The position numbers and the translations under genes are program-made. A stretch of DNA of 64,000 nt, from the NCBI RefSeq assembly GCF_001514205.1, contig NZ_KQ948771.1, forward strand, positions 124,001 through 188,000. Direction: 5' to 3'. The notes beneath the pieces are model-generated. The model saw only the letters and a program-made list of their open reading frames with translations. It did no database searches and was not told the origin of the DNA. This DNA comes from Streptomyces griseoruber (GTDB lineage Bacteria > Actinomycetota > Actinomycetes > Streptomycetales > Streptomycetaceae). Below, one piece after another: positions 33,626-41,056 of the stretch (positions are counted from its first letter, which is position 1; each line of letters starts with the position of its first letter).

Positions 33626-33856
33626 ATGCGCGCGGAGGTGTGCGACGCGTCCTGCCGGGTGCCCATCGAGGACACCCGCCTGGACGAGGCGGGCCTGCGC
33701 GTCCGGCTGGAGTGGTGCCGGACCGTCTGCCCGGAGACCGCGCACGCCTTCGGAAACCAGCGGAATCGACCGGGGCCGCCGGGCGCCGCGGAGACCGCCG
33801 AGGTCTGCCGCTCCTGCGCCCGGACCCGCACGGACTTCCCGGCCACGCCGCACTGA
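33626..33856 (+). CDS. Possible small Cys-rich hypothetical protein
   Basis: 76 aa from ATG 33626 with almost exclusively G/C third positions and six Cys (CDASCRVPIED, EWCRTVCPE, VCRSCARTR). The same frame stays coding-like up to about 33530 but has no normal start there, so it may be 5' truncated. It is the only coding candidate in the gap 33454-33862. Not recognised. Confidence 0.35.
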   Translation: MRAEVCDASCRVPIEDTRLDEAGLRVRLEWCRTVCPETAHAFGNQRNRPGPPGAAETAEVCRSCARTRTDFPATPH

Positions 33857-33862
33857 GCGCCG

Positions 33863-35833
33863 CTACGCGAGCGCCGCGCGTGCCTCCTCCAGGATCCGCC
33901 GCATGACCGGCACGGGCAGCCCCGGATGCCGGGCCGCCGTCTCCGCGGTGGCCAGGTCCCGCAGCAGCCCCACCAGGGTGCGGGCGGGCAGCTCCGGGTG
34001 CCGGGCCGCCGCCGCGCGGACGGTGTCGTACGGGTCGCTGAGCAGCCGTACCGCGGAAGCGGCCGACAGCCGGGGGTCGTCCGCCGCCCGCGCCCGCACC
34101 TCGTCGCTCACGTCCCGGCCGAACCGCTCCACCAGCTCGGGCGTCGAGTCCGGGTCGTCCAGCGCCAGCCGTCGCATCCGGGGGCTGGGGTCGTCGGCGT
34201 ACCGGAGCAGGTCGCGGCGAGGGAAGTTCGGGTGGCTGTGCGGCCGGTTCGGGTGGCTGAAACTGCCGGTCCACCACCGCCACACCGACAGCAGCAGCTC
34301 GGCGGGCGCGTCCTCGCACGACTCGGCGAGGAAGAGGTGGACGATCCGGTCCTCGTCCCGGGCCAGCCGCTCGACGACGTCCGGCGGGAGATGACGGGCG
34401 CGGGCGACGCCCCGGCGTACGACGGGGTGCGCCGAGGCGGCGAGGCGGCGCATGGCGTCGGGGTCGCCGTGCAGCGCCGCGACCCAGTCGAGATCGCGGG
34501 ACATGCTCCTCGGTTCGAAGGGGAAGTCGATCCGGGCGCGTTCCTCCTCGCTGAGACGGGGGTGCACCGACGCCTGGAACCGGACGTCGCCGTCGTGATC
34601 CTCACCGAGGACCAGGACCAGGTCGGTTTCCAGGAACGGGTTGCGTGCGAGGCTGCGGCGTCGCGCCGGGTCCTCGTCCCGCGTAACCCGTTCGGCGAGG
34701 TCGCGTGCCAGTCGGCAGCCCTCCACCATGCGCGCCTGAACACCTGGCTCCGCCGCCTCGAACACGGACCGGGGCACCGGATGGTCCTCGTGATGCCGCA
34801 GCAGGGCAGCGGTGCGGACGCTGCCGTCGTCGTCGTGCAGCAGACCCTCGCGCGTCCGCTCGTCCAGATGGGGCCAGGCCGGCCCACAGGCGGCGGCCCG
34901 CACACAGGCGTGGGAGTCCGCCGACAGGGCGGCCAGGACCGGAACAGGCAGCCCGGGCAGCTGCGCCAGCTCCTCGCGGACGGCGAAGGAGGGGTCGGTG
35001 ACGAGCTGCTCGCACACGGCGGACGGAAGCCCCTTGTGCCGGGCCGTCCAGATCAGGTAGGCCCGGTACCGGGCCTCGGTCTCGGCGACGATCAGGCGAC
35101 CCAGCTGCTCCGCAGTGAGGTTCCGCTGGTACTCGGCGAACCGCGCCCGTACGCTCGGGTCCTCGTGGGCCATCGCCGCCTCGACCACCGCGGCCGACTG
35201 GCGATAGTACGGCAGTGCGCCGGACAGGCCCAGCAGCTCGATCCGCAGGTCGTCGGGGACGCCGGGGTTGCCGCCGAGGCTCTCCGCCCACAGCAGCCAG
35301 AACTTCCTCGATGCCCCCGCGAGCAGCGACTCCCAGGCCTCCTCCCGCTGTCGCGGCGTCTCCTCGGCGGCTCTCAGCGCCTCCGCCTCGACGCGCTCCG
35401 CGATCCGGTCCACCACCGTGATCCGGACGCCGTCCGCATCGGCGGTCACCCCGAGCAGCGTGTCCCCGCCGACCGCCATGGCGACGAACTCCGCCTGCCC
35501 GTCCGGTGCCGGGCGCAGCCCGCCCGTGAGATCCCATCCGGGCGTCAGCCGCACCCGCGCCCAGTGCCGGGGCCCGCTGCCGGGGCGTGGCCCGTCGATC
35601 TCGACGAGGAACAGGCCGTCGCCCTCGAAGAAGCCGTTCTCCGCCGCGAGACGGTGCCACCGCGCATCGACCTCCGCGAGCCGGTCTCCCGGCAGGGTGA
35701 CCAGTGGCGCGGTCTCCCCGGAGGTGACCCGGCGCCAGGCCTCACGGGGTGGCAGCGGTCCCTCGGAGTACCAGGGATCCGCGATCTCGAGCCCCGCCCG
35801 CTCCAGCCGCGCACTCATTCCGTCAACCGTCAT
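33863..35833 (-). CDS. Large alpha-helical repeat (HEAT/leucine-rich-variant-like) protein
   Basis: 656 aa. From about residue 240 onward it contains repeated about 24-residue helical units with DDPSPRMRRLALDDPDSTPE, ARHPELPARTLVGLL, SDPYDTVRAAAARHPEL and similar, typical of the leucine-rich-repeat-variant/HEAT-like proteins abundant in Streptomyces. The N-terminal 230 residues form a different domain. Function unknown; such proteins usually mediate protein interactions. ATG 35833 chosen over 35818 for its upstream GGAGG. Divergent from the acyl-CoA dehydrogenase gene. Confidence 0.75.
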   Translation of the reverse strand: MTVDGMSARLERAGLEIADPWYSEGPLPPREAWRRVTSGETAPLVTLPGDRLAEVDARWHRLAAENGFFEGDGLFLVEIDGPRPGSGPRHWARVRLTPGWDLTGGLRPAPDGQAEFVAMAVGGDTLLGVTADADGVRITVVDRIAERVEAEALRAAEETPRQREEAWESLLAGASRKFWLLWAESLGGNPGVPDDLRIELLGLSGALPYYRQSAAVVEAAMAHEDPSVRARFAEYQRNLTAEQLGRLIVAETEARYRAYLIWTARHKGLPSAVCEQLVTDPSFAVREELAQLPGLPVPVLAALSADSHACVRAAACGPAWPHLDERTREGLLHDDDGSVRTAALLRHHEDHPVPRSVFEAAEPGVQARMVEGCRLARDLAERVTRDEDPARRRSLARNPFLETDLVLVLGEDHDGDVRFQASVHPRLSEEERARIDFPFEPRSMSRDLDWVAALHGDPDAMRRLAASAHPVVRRGVARARHLPPDVVERLARDEDRIVHLFLAESCEDAPAELLLSVWRWWTGSFSHPNRPHSHPNFPRRDLLRYADDPSPRMRRLALDDPDSTPELVERFGRDVSDEVRARAADDPRLSAASAVRLLSDPYDTVRAAAARHPELPARTLVGLLRDLATAETAARHPGLPVPVMRRILEEARAALA

Positions 35834-35887
35834 GGGACGACATCCTCCCCGCAACCTCTCGCTTCCCGCGCCGCCATTCCCAATTAC

Positions 35888-35901
35888 TGGAACACGTTCT
35901 A
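35888..35901. promoter_or_regulatory. KstR-type TetR operator
   Basis: TGGAACACGTTCTA fits the published KstR consensus TnnAACnnGTTnnA at every defined base. It lies 46 bp upstream of the GTG of the FadE26-like gene, where a steroid-catabolism repressor would act. Confidence 0.65.
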
Positions 35902-35947
35902 CCGTGTGCGCCGTCAGGACACCGGCCTGGGGAAGCCTGGAGGCGCC

Positions 35948-37126
35948 GTGCACCTCGACCACACGCCCGAGCAGCAGCGACTGCGCACCGAACTGCGCGC
36001 CTACTTCGCCGAGTTGGTGCCGGACAACGCCTACGCCCGGCACGCCGACCCGGTCGGCGCGAAACGCTTCTACCGCAAGACCATCCGCCGCCTCGGCTCG
36101 GACGGCTGGCTCGGCGTCGGCTGGCCCAAGGAGTACGGCGGCCGGGGCCTGACCCCGATCGAGCAGTTCGTGTTCTTCGACGAGGCGGCCCAGGCCGGCG
36201 TACCGCTGCCGCTGATGGCCCTCAACACCGTCGGCCCGACGATCATGCGGTACGGCACCGACGAGCAGAAGGCGTACTTCCTGCCGAAGATCCTCTCCGG
36301 CGAGATCGACTTCGCCATCGGCTACAGCGAGCCCGACGCCGGCACCGACCTCGCCTCCCTCAAGACGCGCGCCGTCCGGGAGGGGGAGGAGTACGTCGTC
36401 AACGGCCAGAAGATCTGGACGACCAACGGCGACACCGCCGACTGGGTCTGGCTGGCGACCCGCACCGACCCCGGGGCCCCGCCCCACAAGGGCATCACCA
36501 TGCTCCTGGTGCCGACCACCGACCCCGGCTACTCCTGCACCGTCATCCGCACCCTCGCCTCGCACGACACCACCGCCAGCTACTACGAGAACGTCCGCGT
36601 CCCCGTCACCCACCGGGTCGGCGCCGAGAACCAGGGCTGGCGGCTCATCACCAACCAGCTCAACCACGAGCGCGTGACCCTGGCCGCGCACGGCACCATG
36701 GCGATCCGCGCCCTGCACGACGTCCAGCGCTGGGCCACCGAGACCAAGCTCGCCGACGGCCGCCGGGTCGTCGACCTGCCCTGGGTCCGCCGCCGCCTCG
36801 CCCAGACCCACGTCAGGCTCGACGCCCTCAAACTCCTCAACTGGCAGATGGTCGGCGCCCTCCAGAACGGCACCCTCACCCCGCAGGACGCCTCCGCCGT
36901 CAAGGTCTACGGCTCCGAGGCCCGCCGGGACGCCTACGCCTGGCTCCTGGAGATCGTCGCGGCCCCCGGCGCACTCCAGGAGGGCTCGGCGGGAGCCGTG
37001 CTGCACGGCGAGCTGGAACGCGGCTACCGCTCCGCCGTGATCTTCACCTTCGGCGGCGGCAACAACGAGATCCAGCGGGAGATCATCTCCTGGATCGGCC
37101 TGGGGATGCCGAGGGTGCGGCGTTAG
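35948..37126 (+). CDS. FadE26-like acyl-CoA dehydrogenase (steroid side-chain type)
   Basis: 392 aa from GTG 35948, GGAGG 5 nt upstream. Acyl-CoA dehydrogenase signatures: GWPKEYGGRGLTPIEQFVFF, IGYSEPDAGTDLASLKTRAV, VVNGQKIWTTNGDTADWVWL, FTFGGGNNEIQREIISWIGL. The pattern, including TNQLNHERVTL with the presumed catalytic Glu, is close to mycobacterial FadE26, one half of the FadE26-FadE27 heterotetramer that oxidises cholesterol side chains. The KstR-type operator upstream supports this. No FadE27-like partner follows; the next sequence is the start of a lower-GC accessory island, so the cluster may have been cut. Confidence 0.85.
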   Translation: MHLDHTPEQQRLRTELRAYFAELVPDNAYARHADPVGAKRFYRKTIRRLGSDGWLGVGWPKEYGGRGLTPIEQFVFFDEAAQAGVPLPLMALNTVGPTIMRYGTDEQKAYFLPKILSGEIDFAIGYSEPDAGTDLASLKTRAVREGEEYVVNGQKIWTTNGDTADWVWLATRTDPGAPPHKGITMLLVPTTDPGYSCTVIRTLASHDTTASYYENVRVPVTHRVGAENQGWRLITNQLNHERVTLAAHGTMAIRALHDVQRWATETKLADGRRVVDLPWVRRRLAQTHVRLDALKLLNWQMVGALQNGTLTPQDASAVKVYGSEARRDAYAWLLEIVAAPGALQEGSAGAVLHGELERGYRSAVIFTFGGGNNEIQREIISWIGLGMPRVRR

Positions 37127-37146
37127 CCTGCTGTGACGAGGATTTT

Positions 37147-37176
37147 TAGTTGGCACAAAAGAGGGATAGTTGGCAC
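37147..37176. repeat. TAGTTGGCAC direct repeats, 20-bp spacing
   Basis: TAGTTGGCAC at 37147-37156 and 37167-37176, start to start 20 bp. They lie at the chromosomal/island boundary between the acyl-CoA dehydrogenase and the CBASS-like operon. They could be a regulator site or part of an integration junction. Confidence 0.5.
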
Positions 37177-37192
37177 CAAGATCACGACATTC

Positions 37193-37699
37193 TCAAAGGT
37201 GACGGCGCATCACGTCAATGCACTCGGCTCGAGCGGCGTTTGATCGGTCCCGCGGATACGGCACCCCGAGGTTCATGCCGCTGTCCGTGGTGATCGGCGG
37301 CTGATCCCAGGCGAGGCTCATCTGTGCCCCGGCCTCCGCCCTGGCCGTGGCCACAAGCGTCGCGTAGGGGCCCGCGACCGCCGACGCCTCGATCTGGAGC
37401 CACGCCTGGTGGAATGCCAGCCGGGCCAGAAGGCCGCTGACCTCGTCGGTGAGCTGTTGTCGTACGGTGGAGGAGGATTTGGGGCGTCGTCGTATGCGGT
37501 ACGGCATTTCCAGGTACTCCTCGACCGCTGTCAGGGCTTCCGCGAAGGTCCTGGCCCGACGTTCTTTGCGTACGGCCCGTTGGTTGAGGGCGTACGTCAC
37601 GAAGGCGCCGCAGAGGGCGATGAAGGGGACGATCAGTGCGGCGGTCTGGGCCCAGGTCCAGCCGCCGTCCGTCGTTTGTGCCGCCGCGATGACCGCCAC
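37193..37699 (-). CDS. Single-TM protein, putative CBASS effector
   Basis: 168 aa from GTG 37699 with GGAGG 7 nt upstream. One membrane segment (about residues 15-37, WAQTAALIVPFIALCGAFVTYAL) is followed by a basic stretch (RAVRKERRARTF) and a helical cytoplasmic domain of about 120 residues with no nuclease, phospholipase or known ligand motif. It is the last gene of the CD-NTase/E2 operon, and its start lies 67 bp inside the E2-like gene, so it is translationally coupled. In CBASS the membrane protein of the operon is normally the effector that damages the membrane on binding a cyclic nucleotide. I do not recognise this family; the effector role rests on position and topology. Confidence 0.6.
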   Translation of the reverse strand: MAVIAAAQTTDGGWTWAQTAALIVPFIALCGAFVTYALNQRAVRKERRARTFAEALTAVEEYLEMPYRIRRRPKSSSTVRQQLTDEVSGLLARLAFHQAWLQIEASAVAGPYATLVATARAEAGAQMSLAWDQPPITTDSGMNLGVPYPRDRSNAARAECIDVMRRHL

Positions 37700-38166
37700 G
37701 CACCACCCTCCGGCATGCCGTGAGGCGCATCCTCTACGAGCCACTGGCCGCCCTGCTCACCGCCGGTGAGCCGCCAGTAGTGTTCGAGGAACAAGTGTGT
37801 GCGGACTATCTCGATGAGGTCCAGTAGCCCTTTCGAACTCGTCCAGCGTCGCTCTTCCGGGTCGAGCGGGTACCAGAGGCAGAGGGCGTCGTCGAACCTG
37901 TATCGGTGCTTCGACGGGACTCCGGGCTTGGCGTGCACGCGGGGGAAGTCCTCGGGCCGCTGGCCGTAGAGGGGGTAGGGCGGGTTCGAGTGGAAGCGGA
38001 TCCGGACGTCGATGGGGTCGGGTTCGCCTATGACGTCGAGGCTGGCGAGTTCGTACAGCAACGACCCTTGGTCGTAGGTGTGTTGGAGCGCGTCGCCGAA
38101 GTGTTGGCGGGCGTCCCGTTCGAGCGGGGCCCACCATGACGGCTGGACCCCGTACCAAAGGGGCAT
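37633..38166 (-). CDS. E2-like protein of a type II-short CBASS operon
   Basis: 177 aa. The region IDVRIRFHSNPPYPLYGQRP, HRYRFDDALCLWYPLDP and VRTHLFLEHYWRLTGG..WLVEDAPHG follows the pattern of bacterial E2 ubiquitin-conjugating-fold proteins, with Cys96 in the LCLWYP motif as the candidate catalytic residue and a C-terminal APHG. In type II CBASS an E2 (with or without an E1 domain) conjugates or primes the CD-NTase C-terminus; short systems have the E2 alone, as here. It begins 5 bp after the CD-NTase stop and its end overlaps the membrane-protein gene. Confidence 0.7.
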   Translation of the reverse strand: MPLWYGVQPSWWAPLERDARQHFGDALQHTYDQGSLLYELASLDVIGEPDPIDVRIRFHSNPPYPLYGQRPEDFPRVHAKPGVPSKHRYRFDDALCLWYPLDPEERRWTSSKGLLDLIEIVRTHLFLEHYWRLTGGEQGGQWLVEDAPHGMPEGGAWRSSRRHKRRTAAGPGPRPPH

Positions 38167-38171
38167 GGCGG

Positions 38172-39203
38172 TCAGTCTCCCCAGGCCCGGGGCCGGGTTG
38201 ACGTGCCCAGCCGGGTGGCGAGCCCCAGTCCTGAGGCTGCCGTACCGCCCGCGAGGACGGTCCGGGCGAGGCGCGCGGCCTCCTCCGGGGTGCCGTCCGC
38301 GTCCGGCACGAGCTCCGGGAGTACCTGGTGCAGCGCGTGTTGCGCGCTGAGCGGGCGCCCGGCCTTCTCATGGTCGATCGCGAGGTCGATGTACTTTTTG
38401 GCGGTGTGCAGCCGCTTGTGCACATTCCGGCGCGGCATGTTGAGCGGGATCGGGCCGGCCACCCCAGCCGGGTCGGGCGTCTGACCCTTGTCGATCTCGT
38501 CCGCCGCATAAGTGAAGAAGATCTGCAGCGCGTTGATCAGCGGCATGGGCTCCTCGAGGCACCCCAGGCAGAGGGCCTTGATGTTCCAGGAGCACATCGG
38601 CTTGCTGTGCGTACAGTTCCAGTGCTTCAAAAGCCGGACCGTTCGAGCGAAGACCACCTTGGTGTCCTCGATCGCCTGGAGCACCATCCGGGTGTGGGTG
38701 ATCGGGTCGGCGCGGTCCCACTGGTCCGTGATCTTCGTGTTCGGGATGTTCAGCCCACGACCCGAGGGGTGCGGGAGCGCGGTCATCACGTCCGCGGTGA
38801 AGTCGACCTGCCCCGGCGTGACCGGGTCGCCGAATCGTACGAGGACGGCGCGGCGGCGGCCTTCTACCTCGATGGTGAGATTGTCGAACTCGTCATCGAG
38901 GTCCTCATGGATCACCTCGCGGACCGTCTCCATGAGGTCCAGGGCGCTCTTCCTGCCGGGGCCGTAAGGCTCGGCGTCCTTCTTGGTGAGGACGACGCCG
39001 AGGTCGACGTCGGTCAGGGGGGTGTTGGCGTCGCCGTGCGCGACGCTCCCGTTGTAGTAGGTGGTGGAGCCGGGGAAGGCCCGGCGCGCGGACGCGGCCA
39101 GGAGGCGGCGGCGGCGCTTGGCCTCAGCGAGTTCCTCGTCGGTCACCTGGATCTTGCGGCGTCCTTCGTCGAGGAGCTGCGCAAGGCTCTCTTTACGAAC
39201 CAT
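38172..39203 (-). CDS. CD-NTase (cGAS/DncV-like nucleotidyltransferase)
   Basis: 343 aa from ATG 39203 with a near-perfect AAGGAGGT site. The nucleotidyltransferase core has GS at 52-53 (YYNGSVAHGD), metal-binding D65 and D67 (LTDVDLGVVL) and a third Asp in PGQVDFTADV. The helical C-terminal half contains VRLLKHWNCTHSKPMCSWNIKAL, as in cGAS/DncV and OAS-like enzymes. It should make a cyclic oligonucleotide on phage infection to activate the effector. A Gly-Asp C-terminus (RPRAWGD) is noted because E2-linked CD-NTases are modified at their C-terminus. Confidence 0.88.
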   Translation of the reverse strand: MVRKESLAQLLDEGRRKIQVTDEELAEAKRRRRLLAASARRAFPGSTTYYNGSVAHGDANTPLTDVDLGVVLTKKDAEPYGPGRKSALDLMETVREVIHEDLDDEFDNLTIEVEGRRRAVLVRFGDPVTPGQVDFTADVMTALPHPSGRGLNIPNTKITDQWDRADPITHTRMVLQAIEDTKVVFARTVRLLKHWNCTHSKPMCSWNIKALCLGCLEEPMPLINALQIFFTYAADEIDKGQTPDPAGVAGPIPLNMPRRNVHKRLHTAKKYIDLAIDHEKAGRPLSAQHALHQVLPELVPDADGTPEEAARLARTVLAGGTAASGLGLATRLGTSTRPRAWGD

Positions 39204-39263
39204 TGATACCTCCTTGCGCTGGTGGGAGACGAGACTTCGGCCCCCCACCAGCGCGAGACGTTC

Positions 39264-39428
39264 CTACTTCTCGCGGCGGACACCCTTGAACGGAGTGCCG
39301 CCCGTTTTCCCGTCCATGAAGCGGCCGTTCTCACCTCGCTTTGTCCACGTGGCGGTCCGGGGATTGAGAACCTGACTCCGCCGGGAGACGCTGCCGCGAC
39401 GGAAACCCTTGCCAGTGTTCGTAGCCAT
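39264..39428 (-). CDS. 54-aa basic protein heading the CBASS operon
   Basis: MATNTGKGFRRGSVSRRSQV followed by LNPRTATWTKRGENGRFMDG and PFKGVRREK: 54 residues, very rich in Lys, Arg and Gly, no membrane segment. ATG 39428 has a GAAGGGTGG site; an in-frame ATG at 39449 is possible. It lies 60 bp upstream of the CD-NTase gene and is the first gene after the palindromic operator. I have a recollection of similar tiny proteins near nucleotidyltransferase genes but cannot confirm it. Possible nucleic-acid-binding or ribosomal-protein-like accessory factor. Confidence 0.7.
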   Translation of the reverse strand: MATNTGKGFRRGSVSRRSQVLNPRTATWTKRGENGRFMDGKTGGTPFKGVRREK

Positions 39429-39461
39429 GTGCCCACCACCCTTCGTCATCGACGCTCAGCC

Positions 39462-39497
39462 GATTGCAAGATCGATATCGATACCGATCTTGCAATC
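39462..39497. promoter_or_regulatory. 13-bp palindromic operator between CBASS arm and HTH/protease arm
   Basis: GATTGCAAGATCG (39462-39474) and CGATCTTGCAATC (39485-39497) are perfect inverted repeats with a 10-nt spacer that itself contains ATCGAT elements. It lies 33 bp upstream of the 54-aa gene and 75 bp upstream of the divergent XRE gene, the expected site for the XRE repressor. Confidence 0.75.
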
Positions 39498-39572
39498 AGG
39501 AGGTTAGAGGAGATGATTCGACTTTCGCAAGTGGTACCTGATGTGTAACCATGCGCGAGAGAGGAGGAGATC

Positions 39573-39944
39573 GTGAACGAGCGGATTGCAGCAGGACGGT
39601 TTGACGCGGTCGCGTTTCACACAGCCCTGGATCGCACGCGTCAGGAGCGCGGCCTTCTCTGGAAGGACGTGGCCCAGCAGGCGGGAGTCAGTGCTTCGAC
39701 GCTGACGAGATTGGCTCAGGGGCGGCGGCCCGACGTGGATGGGCTCGCAGCCCTCGTCACATGGGCCAATCTGAGCGCGGATGATTTTGTTCGCCGGACC
39801 GACGAACCGCGCAGTCAAGACACGTTGACCAAAGTGGCTACACATCTGCGGGGCGATCGCAACCTCACTCCGGAGGCCGCGGAAGCCCTCGAAGCTCTGA
39901 TCACCGTCGCCTACAACCAGTTGGTGACCGATCAGCCGGAGTAG
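39573..39944 (+). CDS. XRE-family repressor (CapH-like position)
   Basis: 123 aa from GTG 39573 with GAGGAG upstream. A helix-turn-helix at about 25-55 (RGLLWKDVAQQAGVSASTLTR) followed by DVDGLAALVTWANLSADDFV and a C-terminal helical segment. It is followed after 11 bp by an ImmA/IrrE protease gene and is divergent from the CBASS-like operon. This is the arrangement of CapH-CapP, in which the protease cleaves the repressor on DNA damage to induce CBASS. The functional link here is inferred. Confidence 0.85.
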   Translation: MNERIAAGRFDAVAFHTALDRTRQERGLLWKDVAQQAGVSASTLTRLAQGRRPDVDGLAALVTWANLSADDFVRRTDEPRSQDTLTKVATHLRGDRNLTPEAAEALEALITVAYNQLVTDQPE

Positions 39945-39955
39945 GGGAGCTCCCT

Positions 39956-40510
39956 ATGTCGTTGCGTCATGGCTTCAAGGCTGAAGCCAACCGCTTGGCG
40001 GTGCAGATGCGGAGGGAGTTGGGACTCCACCCCGCCGCACCACTTGCGCCTGCGCAACTCGCTGAACACTTGGCGATCCCGATCAAGACCTTCAGCTCGG
40101 CAATCGCGCATGACGCTCGCATCGAGCGACTCCTCACGACCGAGCGGGAATCCCTGAGCGCCCTCACTGTGCACGCGGGACCACGCCGCGAGATCTGGGT
40201 GAACGACTCCCATGATCCGGGACGTCAAAACAGCTCAGCCGATCATGAGATCGCCCATGCTCTCTTGATGCATCCACCCGGTCCGGCGCTTGACCTTCTC
40301 GGTTGTCGGCACTGGGACGGTGTGATCGAAGGGGAAGCGGATTGGCTGGCGGGAAATCTCCTCATCACAAACGAGGCGGCCTGGTCCATCGCCAGGAAGG
40401 GGACGAGTCCTGAGACCGCGATGCTCGCATACGGAGTCAGCAGGAGCATGCTGACCTGGCGCATGAATATGAGCGGTGCGAACGCCCGTCGAGGCCGATC
40501 GGCTAGTTGA
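39956..40510 (+). CDS. ImmA/IrrE metallopeptidase (CapP-like position)
   Basis: 184 aa. COG2856 zinc peptidase: HEIAH at 97-101 (ADHEIAHALLMHPP) and the third ligand in GVIEGEADWLAGNLLI. The N-terminal part (FKAEANRLAVQMRRELGL, AQLAEHLAIPI) is typical. Such enzymes inactivate partner XRE repressors by cleavage in response to damage or ssDNA. The partner is the gene 11 bp upstream, and the regulated genes are probably the divergent CBASS-like operon. Confidence 0.9.
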   Translation: MSLRHGFKAEANRLAVQMRRELGLHPAAPLAPAQLAEHLAIPIKTFSSAIAHDARIERLLTTERESLSALTVHAGPRREIWVNDSHDPGRQNSSADHEIAHALLMHPPGPALDLLGCRHWDGVIEGEADWLAGNLLITNEAAWSIARKGTSPETAMLAYGVSRSMLTWRMNMSGANARRGRSAS

Positions 40511-40629
40511 ACCGCCCTCTCCTCCCGTCTGTGTAGACGCTGATCGTCGACTCTTCGGGCATGCGGGTGGCGAGGTGATGTCCTGGGAGATTAGGGGCAG
40601 CGCCCTGCGTGTGGAGGTCTGAGCGCCCA

Positions 40630-40998
40630 TTACCGCGGCCGCCTGCCGCCGGTGCGACGGTGCGCGTCGTTGGGGCGGTCGATGTGGCTGGTGGGCCGGG
40701 GCTCGGCAAGGCACTGAGTTAGTCGGCTGCTCGGGTGATCTCGTCGGTCCAGGGGCATCGCGTAGGGAAGCGGAGCCAGCGGCGGCAGGGGTGACCAGCT
40801 GTGTTCAGGGACTTCCGGTCCGGTCATCTCCGGCAAACCGCTCCGCTCCGCTCTGCTGACGACGTACATATCCATAGGCAGTTGGCCTTTGCCCGCGGAA
40901 CGGGTGAAGGAGGCCTGGTGGAGTGCGGCGATCTGCCACAGCAGGACGCAGGGTGTGAAGCGTCCGTCGTGAAGAGAGTCGAGGGCGCCGATCTCCAC
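40630..40998 (-). CDS. Possible hypothetical protein
   Basis: A 122-aa frame from GTG 40998 (no clear ribosome site). The first 85 residues look protein-like (SLHDGRFTPCVLLWQIAALH, GKGQLPMDMYVVSRAERSG, YAMPLDRRDHPSS), and the frame stays open upstream to the end of the next gene without a normal start. It lies just downstream of the 357-aa hypothetical gene on the same strand and may be co-transcribed. Nothing else is seen in the gap 40511-41056. Confidence 0.35.
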   Translation of the reverse strand: MEIGALDSLHDGRFTPCVLLWQIAALHQASFTRSAGKGQLPMDMYVVSRAERSGLPEMTGPEVPEHSWSPLPPLAPLPYAMPLDRRDHPSSRLTQCLAEPRPTSHIDRPNDAHRRTGGRRPR

Positions 40999-41056
40999 GA
41001 GGCGATCGGCGACCGGTGTGCTGGGAGGTAACAGGTTGATTCTCAGGCCGGTCGCC

